Assembly (NCBI GenBank): GCA_964592755.1
Contig: CAZQFS010000111.1
Location: 1 to 9,837, forward strand
Origin: CAZQFS01 sp964592755
GTDB taxonomy: Bacteria; Hydrothermota; Tepidihabitantia; Tepidihabitantales; Tepidihabitantaceae
Reading direction: 5' to 3'
DNA length: 9,837 nucleotides
Positions 5,348-9,837 of the stretch are shown here, in pieces. The position numbers and the translations under genes are program-made. Every line of letters begins with the position of its first letter. Position 1 is the first letter of the stretch. The notes under the pieces are model-generated. The model worked only from the letters and a program-made list of their open reading frames with translations, was not told where the DNA came from and ran no database searches.

Positions 5348-8300
5348 TTGCTACTGCCCGGCCGCGGGCTACACTTATCCCTCATCACTCGTCCTTCGTC
5401 ACTCATCACCCTCCTCGTCGGAGTGGTGTCGGTCGCATCGGCCCTGACCTGGGTCGAGACAACCGGCCCGGATTTCGCCGACGGCATGTTCACGAATAAC
5501 ATCTACTCGTCCTGCCGGGACCGCGGCGCGGTGGAGTTCATCCCGCGTCTGGACCTGAATCACGACGGCCTGATTGACGTGGTCTGCCCGGACGATTCCG
5601 GGCCCTACCTGCGCGCGTACTTCAACTCGCCGACCGGTTTCGACTCGGCCCACAGTCGCCATTACCCCATCACCGGCGGGGGTGGGGTGGACCTGGCCGA
5701 CCTTGACTGCGACGGCTTCACCGACCTGATACACGCGGCCTGGCACTCGCGTCACGTCGTCGTCTACTGGGGCACAGGTTCGGGCCCGTCGCCCGACGAC
5801 ACGACCTGGCTGCGCACCGGCGGCAAGAGCGAAGCGGTGATGGTGCACGACTTTGACCGTGACACCTACCTCGACATTCTGGCAACCACGGACTCAAGCA
5901 CGGTCTGCGTTTTCTGGGGTTCGGCCAGCGGCTACTCGAGCGCGAATCGAACGGTCTTCACGCTCTACGGCAAGGTCGGCCACAACCTTGAGGTCGCGGA
6001 CTTTGACCAGGACGGCTGGCCTGATGTTGCCGCGGTGTCCTGGACCTCACTGCAGAGCGCGGTCATCTACATGAGGGCGAATCGGACTGTTCGCCGGGTT
6101 GACTGGCTGCCGTTGTCCGAACGCAGTCCGCACGGTATCACCACGGCTGACTTCAACAGCGACGGCTGGCTCGACCTGGTCTTTTCCGGGTATGACACGA
6201 TGGTCACGACGTTCGTCTACTACGGCAGCGACTCGGGCTTCGCAGTTGACAACCGGGAGGTCATCCGGCCCGGCTCGAGCTACGGCGGCAGCGCGGCCGG
6301 GTACTTCGACGCAGATTCGACCCTTGACCTGCTTCTGTTCCGGGGAGACTTCTCGTCCGACACCGTGATGGTGCCGCTGGTCTACTACAACGACACCGGC
6401 TCCGTGCCCCATTTCAGCGATACGCGCACCGGCCTGCTCGGTTCGACCGTAGTCAACGCCTCGGGCGGACTCATCGCCGACTTTGACCAGGACGGTGCTG
6501 CCGACCTGCTGGTTCTCGACCATAATCGCAACCGGCCGAGCCTGGTGATGTATGGGCCCGACTGGAGCCGCATCGAGACTCTGCCTGCGGCCCGCAGTCA
6601 TCATGGCCAGGCAAGAGAACTGGGCTCGGTCTACGACCGACGGCATGAGGAAGTCTACGTCTCGTCGGTGTTCGATGCCGGCGTTGCAGTTCTCTGGCAT
6701 ACGCTGAGCTGGGACGATTCCCTGCCCGGAGTCACGACCAATGAGATGTCTCTCAGGACCGGCGTGACCACGGAACCGGACACAAGCTGGAGCGACTGGC
6801 TCGAAGTGACAAGCGGCGAGTCACTGCCTGACTCGCTCGCTTCGCGCTACTGCCAGTATCGCAGCGTACTGGGCTATCAATCCCCCGCGGTCCTGCCCAT
6901 GCTCTTCGAGGTACGGGTGGATTACGAGTCCCTGCCTTTTCTCGATGTCGGCCCCACCGCGATTATCGCGCCGCCGGACACGGTTGATTCGGGTGCGGCG
7001 GTCGTGCCGCGCGTCGTGGTCGAGAACTTCGGCAACCGGGCCGCGGTCTTTCCGGTCTCTCTGGCCATCGGTGCGACATATCTGGAGGCGGTTGAGGCCA
7101 CTCTTGCCCGGGGCGCAAGCGACACGCTCGAGTTCCCGGTCTGGCACGCGACGGACACCGGCAGCCAGACCATCACCTGCTACACGAGCATGGCCGGCGA
7201 TGCGAACCGGCACAACGACACGCTTAGCACCGCGCTCTATGTGAAGCCGCCGCCCAGACCCGACGTGGGTCCGGTGCGGGTGCTGGCACCACGAGGCCGC
7301 GTTGATTCCGGCACCGTACATGCGCCGGTGGTGGTGGTCAGGAACTTCGGCGTCGTGCCGGCGACTTTTCCGGTTACAGTGCGGCTCGGGCCGGGTTACC
7401 GCTCCACGCTGACCGACTCGCTCGCGCCCGGACTAGAGGACACACTGACCTTTCCCGACTGGGTCGCGGAGCCTGTCGGGCTCGTGCCGATTGTCTGCTG
7501 CACCGAACTCGCCAACGACGGCAACCGCGGCAACGACACCCTGATTGACTCGGTGCGCGTGCTGCGTCTGCCGGTGCCGGATGTGGGCGCGGTGGTGATA
7601 CTCGAACCGACCGGGTTTGCCGACTCCGGCACGACGGTCACGCCCGCGGCGGTCGTGCGTAACTACGGGCCGGTTGGCGGCTCTTTCCCGGTGACGATGC
7701 GCATCGAAGCAGACTACGCGGCGACGATTCAGGAGACCCTGGCGGCAGGCAGCAGCGATACACTGCGCTTCTCTCCCTGGATCGCGCAACCGATGGATAC
7801 CCTGAGCGTCATCTGCTTCACCGCTCTTGCCGGGGATTCGAACCCGGCCAATGATACGGCGCGTGCCTGGGTTGTTGTCCAGACCCCGGCATGGCACGAC
7901 ATCGGGACTGAGGCGATAATCACACCATCCGCCGTGCGCGGCAGGGACAGCGTGCGGCTCAGGGCGAAGGTGCGTAACTACGGCACCAGGGCCGAGAAGT
8001 ACTTCGATGTGCGAGTCCGCATCGGCTCGGTCTATGACCGGACCGTTAACGTCGGAACCTCGGTGCAGCCTGATTCCACGGTCGAGCTCGCGTTTCCCGC
8101 CTGGGTTGCGACCGAGGGCCGGTTCACGGTCAGTTGCTCGACCCGACTGACCGGAGACGCGGACAACTCCAACGACAAGAAGGAAACCGACATCTCGGTC
8201 GCCCGGGCGTATCTGCTGTTCATCGAGCCGGACCAGTCTGGCCGGATACACGCCGGCAAGGTCGGGACCTGGCATTTCACCGCCCGGCTTGAGGGCGTGG

Positions 8301-8860
8301 ACGGCGCAACGGTTGACCTGCGCCCGGTGGCTGCGCCGGCCGACTGGAGCGCGGCGCTCTTTGACTCGGCCGGGGCCGCGCCGCTTTCGAGCCTCGGGGC
8401 GGTTGAACCTGGCCGCTCGTACCCGTTTGCCCTGCGTGTCGTGGCTCCGGATTCAGCGCTGTCCGGTGCTGCCGACACCGTGATGGTTCAGAGCTTCACG
8501 GTGCACGGATTCGTGCGTGAAGACTCGACCGTGACCGATTCTGCGGCGCTGGTCGTGACCCTGATTCCGGTCCTGGCCGTGCACAACTTCCCGAATCCCC
8601 TGGCCGACTCAACCACTTTCGTCATCGGCGTGCCCGACACCGGTCGCATCACCCTGACCATCTATAACCGCGCAGGCGAACGCATCAGCCGCGTGCGTGA
8701 GGACATGAACGTGATGCCCGGGGTCGCGCTCATCGGCTGGCGCGGTCGGAATGACGCCGGCCGGCGCGTGGCATCCGGCACCTACCGTTACGTGCTCGAC
8801 TACGCGACCGGCGAAGTGGTCAAGCGGGTTGCCAAGAAGCTCGTGGTTGTGAGGGAGTGA
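5348..8860 (+). CDS. Secreted FG-GAP/CARDB-like multidomain protein with a FlgD-like C-terminal sorting domain
   Basis: The product is probably an exported surface or extracellular protein of 1,170 residues (numbered from TTG 5348); its ligand is unknown. Order: a signal peptide with core SLITLLVGVVSVASA (about 18-32); seven FG-GAP/VCBS-type calcium-binding repeats with DxDxDGxxD loops at about 69, 118, 168, 218, 268, 319 and 378, consistent with a seven-bladed propeller; a domain at about 423-528 with SWSDW and SRYCQYRS; four CARDB-like Ig modules at about 533-956 with an exact 106-residue period; an Ig-like stretch at about 957-1070; and a FlgD-like/type IX-like domain at 1075-1170 with HNFPNP, YNRAGERI, GWRGRNDAG and SGTYRY. 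The frame is open from GTG 5297, overlapping pckA, but that gives an overlong n-region. GTG 5423 would lose the signal peptide. No ATG or Shine-Dalgarno is visible. The PorV-like gene follows after 3 bases. Confidence 0.9.
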   Translation: MLLPGRGLHLSLITRPSSLITLLVGVVSVASALTWVETTGPDFADGMFTNNIYSSCRDRGAVEFIPRLDLNHDGLIDVVCPDDSGPYLRAYFNSPTGFDSAHSRHYPITGGGGVDLADLDCDGFTDLIHAAWHSRHVVVYWGTGSGPSPDDTTWLRTGGKSEAVMVHDFDRDTYLDILATTDSSTVCVFWGSASGYSSANRTVFTLYGKVGHNLEVADFDQDGWPDVAAVSWTSLQSAVIYMRANRTVRRVDWLPLSERSPHGITTADFNSDGWLDLVFSGYDTMVTTFVYYGSDSGFAVDNREVIRPGSSYGGSAAGYFDADSTLDLLLFRGDFSSDTVMVPLVYYNDTGSVPHFSDTRTGLLGSTVVNASGGLIADFDQDGAADLLVLDHNRNRPSLVMYGPDWSRIETLPAARSHHGQARELGSVYDRRHEEVYVSSVFDAGVAVLWHTLSWDDSLPGVTTNEMSLRTGVTTEPDTSWSDWLEVTSGESLPDSLASRYCQYRSVLGYQSPAVLPMLFEVRVDYESLPFLDVGPTAIIAPPDTVDSGAAVVPRVVVENFGNRAAVFPVSLAIGATYLEAVEATLARGASDTLEFPVWHATDTGSQTITCYTSMAGDANRHNDTLSTALYVKPPPRPDVGPVRVLAPRGRVDSGTVHAPVVVVRNFGVVPATFPVTVRLGPGYRSTLTDSLAPGLEDTLTFPDWVAEPVGLVPIVCCTELANDGNRGNDTLIDSVRVLRLPVPDVGAVVILEPTGFADSGTTVTPAAVVRNYGPVGGSFPVTMRIEADYAATIQETLAAGSSDTLRFSPWIAQPMDTLSVICFTALAGDSNPANDTARAWVVVQTPAWHDIGTEAIITPSAVRGRDSVRLRAKVRNYGTRAEKYFDVRVRIGSVYDRTVNVGTSVQPDSTVELAFPAWVATEGRFTVSCSTRLTGDADNSNDKKETDISVARAYLLFIEPDQSGRIHAGKVGTWHFTARLEGVDGATVDLRPVAAPADWSAALFDSAGAAPLSSLGAVEPGRSYPFALRVVAPDSALSGAADTVMVQSFTVHGFVREDSTVTDSAALVVTLIPVLAVHNFPNPLADSTTFVIGVPDTGRITLTIYNRAGERISRVREDMNVMPGVALIGWRGRNDAGRRVASGTYRYVLDYATGEVVKRVAKKLVVVRE
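5375..5420. repeat. Pyrimidine-rich degenerate direct repeat at the start of the secreted-protein gene
   Basis: The plus strand here is a run of TCATCAC/TCGTC-like units. CTCATCAC occurs at 5381-5388 and again at 5402-5409, exactly 21 bases apart, with related CGTCACTC and CTCGTC units between and after them. The stretch lies across the region encoding the signal-peptide hydrophobic core of the following gene. It resembles the dispersed TCATC/TCGTCAC-type repeats of some metagenomic genomes. With only one copy in the window, that is recall rather than demonstration. Confidence 0.45.
5552..6505 (+). repeat. Seven FG-GAP/VCBS repeats (protein-level) in the secreted protein
   Basis: The calcium-loop motifs are DLNHDGLID, DLDCDGFTD, DFDRDTYLD, DFDQDGWPD, DFNSDGWLD, a degenerate YFDADSTLD, and DFDQDGAAD. 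Successive spacings are 49, 50, 50, 50, 51 and 59 residues. At DNA level, repeats 4 and 7 share the identical 17-mer gactttgaccaggacgg (5999-6015 and 6479-6495). Repeat 3 lacks the loop Gly and repeat 6 lacks the first Asp and the Gly, so these two loops may bind calcium poorly or not at all. Confidence 0.85.
6944..8215 (+). repeat. Four tandem 106-residue CARDB-like modules (protein-level)
   Basis: Modules begin at DVGPT, DVGPV, DVGAV and DIGTE, each exactly 106 codons (318 bp) after the last. Shared positions are NFG/NYG after the first strands, FPV in the middle (FDV in the fourth), a D-T-L-x-F-x-x-W-x-A strand, and a closing C-x-T-x-L-x-x-D-x-N-x-x-N-D signature with one conserved Cys. 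The pattern resembles CARDB-type Ig domains, which have a similar closing D/N-rich turn. The DNA of the copies has diverged, so this is an old duplication that has kept its length. Confidence 0.8.
8851..8857 (+). promoter_or_regulatory. Ribosome binding site for the PorV-like gene
   Basis: GAGGGAG at 8851-8857 lies inside the last codons of the secreted-protein gene and 6 bases before the GTG at 8864. It supports that GTG as the start. It is the clearest plus-strand Shine-Dalgarno in the window. Confidence 0.6.
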
Positions 8861-8863
8861 CCC

Positions 8864-9837
8864 GTGACCACAGCAATTCTTCTGCTGCTGCTCTCATCGA
8901 GCTCGACCGGTACTTCGGCTCTGCCGGTCTTGAGAATCGGCCAGGGCCCGCGCGCCGCGGCTCTGGGTGAGTCGTTCACCGGCCTGGCCGACGATGCCAG
9001 CGCGGTCTACTGGAACCCGGCCGGGCTGGCCATGCTTGGCGACTATCACTTCGCCCTGTCTCACCATCAGTGGTTCATGGACGCGACCGACGAGGTCGGC
9101 CACGCTGCCTTGCCTCTGGGCCCGGGGGCTTTGGGTTTCGGCCTGCTCTACTCAGGCGAGCCCGGGGTCGAGCGCTGGAGCGAGAATAACATCCCGGGCG
9201 ACACTTTCTCGACCTGGAACGGCCTGCTTGCTGCTGCTTACGGATTGACCCTGTTTGACCGCTATCAGGTCGGTGCCGCGGTTACGGGTCTGATGGAGGA
9301 CCTGAGTGCTGCGCGTGGCTTGGGCGCGGCTGTTGACCTCGGCGGGCTGATCCGACCGGTGACCGGACTCGGGCTCGGACTTGCGGTTCGACACCTCGGG
9401 ATGATGTCGTTTCCCGGCGGCCCGGAGAAGCTGCCCACCGAGATGGTAGCCGGCGCGAGCTACTCGACGCGCGGGGTCACTGGCCTGATCGACATCGTCG
9501 TGCCGTTCGACAACGTGCCCAATGCCCGCCTGGGCGTCGAGTACGCGCCCATCAGGGAGTTCGCTCTGCGCGTCGGCTACCGCACCGGGCCCGAAGACCT
9601 TTCCAGCCTTGGCACGCTGGCGGGACTGACCGCAGGCCTTGGCGTCAGGTACCAGAACTTCGGCCTGGACTACGCGGTCGTGCCGTATGGCCCGCTTGGG
9701 CTGACGCATCGCATCGGCTTGTCGGCAACGCTGACCCCTGCTTCGGCAGAGAAGTTCGGCACGGTGCTGGTTCAGGTTGTTGATGCCGAGACCAGGCAGC
9801 CGCTGCTTCAGCTCCGACGGACGGAGCCGGGCCTGGC
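8864..9837 (+). CDS. PorV/PorQ-family outer-membrane beta-barrel protein, 3' end outside the window
   Basis: The first 324 residues are present and no stop is reached. This is probably an outer-membrane beta-barrel of the PorV/PorQ (UPF0164-like) group. In type IX secretion, PorV carries cargo with C-terminal sorting domains to the surface attachment complex. Evidence: a hydrophobic leader (LLLLLSSSSTGTSA, about 6-19), the family hallmark GLADDASAVYWNPAGLA (40-56), alternating Gly/aromatic strands to about residue 290, and a barrel-closing strand THRIGLSATL (281-290). After it the frame continues with VLVQVVDAETRQPLL, resembling the first strand of a carboxypeptidase-regulatory-like or PEGA-type domain, so the protein has an extra C-terminal domain. 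The n-region has no basic residue, which is odd for a signal peptide. GTG 8864 is the earliest possible start, because an in-frame TGA lies two codons upstream. It is 3 bases after a candidate cargo gene. Confidence 0.8.
   Translation, partial: MTTAILLLLLSSSSTGTSALPVLRIGQGPRAAALGESFTGLADDASAVYWNPAGLAMLGDYHFALSHHQWFMDATDEVGHAALPLGPGALGFGLLYSGEPGVERWSENNIPGDTFSTWNGLLAAAYGLTLFDRYQVGAAVTGLMEDLSAARGLGAAVDLGGLIRPVTGLGLGLAVRHLGMMSFPGGPEKLPTEMVAGASYSTRGVTGLIDIVVPFDNVPNARLGVEYAPIREFALRVGYRTGPEDLSSLGTLAGLTAGLGVRYQNFGLDYAVVPYGPLGLTHRIGLSATLTPASAEKFGTVLVQVVDAETRQPLLQLRRTEPGL

Noticed and set aside
7433..8275. A 280-codon minus-strand frame opposite the CARDB-like modules
   Set aside because: It is a GC-rich antisense shadow. 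Its apparent repeats only mirror the 106-residue modules on the plus strand.

Overview
This window is GC-rich bacterial DNA, probably from an uncultured lineage of the FCB or WOR-3 (Stahlbacteria) kind. That guess rests on three things: an outer-membrane protein of the PorV/PorQ type, an FG-GAP surface protein ending in a FlgD-like/type IX-like sorting domain, and short palindromic and pyrimidine-rich intergenic repeats like those common in such metagenomic genomes. No 16S rRNA or ribosomal protein is present, so the assignment is inference.

Layout. Bases 1-53 hold the first 17 codons of a minus-strand gene with a clear Shine-Dalgarno. Bases 54-267 form a divergent intergenic region with a possible minus-strand promoter, a small dyad, and a near-perfect sigma70-type promoter for the plus strand. 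That promoter is so close to the next start codon that the mRNA should be leaderless or nearly so. A plus-strand series then fills the window: a DUF2007-type small soluble protein, an overlapping DUF2905-type two-helix membrane protein, pyruvate phosphate dikinase (ppdK), ATP-type phosphoenolpyruvate carboxykinase (pckA), a 1,170-residue secreted multidomain protein, and a PorV/PorQ-family outer-membrane barrel that runs off the window end.

Functionally there are two blocks. PpdK and PckA both act on phosphoenolpyruvate, linking it to pyruvate and oxaloacetate. They can run towards gluconeogenesis, or in reverse to make ATP. The last two genes look like a secreted surface protein and an outer-membrane partner. 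The surface protein has a seven-repeat FG-GAP propeller, a WSxW-containing domain, four 106-residue CARDB-like modules and a FlgD-like C-terminal domain. The PorV-like barrel lies 3 bases downstream, which suggests type IX-like export.

The most unusual points are at gene starts. There is a leaderless-type promoter, and the ppdK leader has two hairpins with GGA motifs at their loops. An 18-bp inverted-repeat element sits exactly where pckA would begin, and a pyrimidine-rich direct repeat encodes much of a signal peptide. Neither of the last two genes has an in-frame ATG or a clear Shine-Dalgarno near its start. I see no CRISPR array, transposase, tRNA, rRNA or prophage gene.
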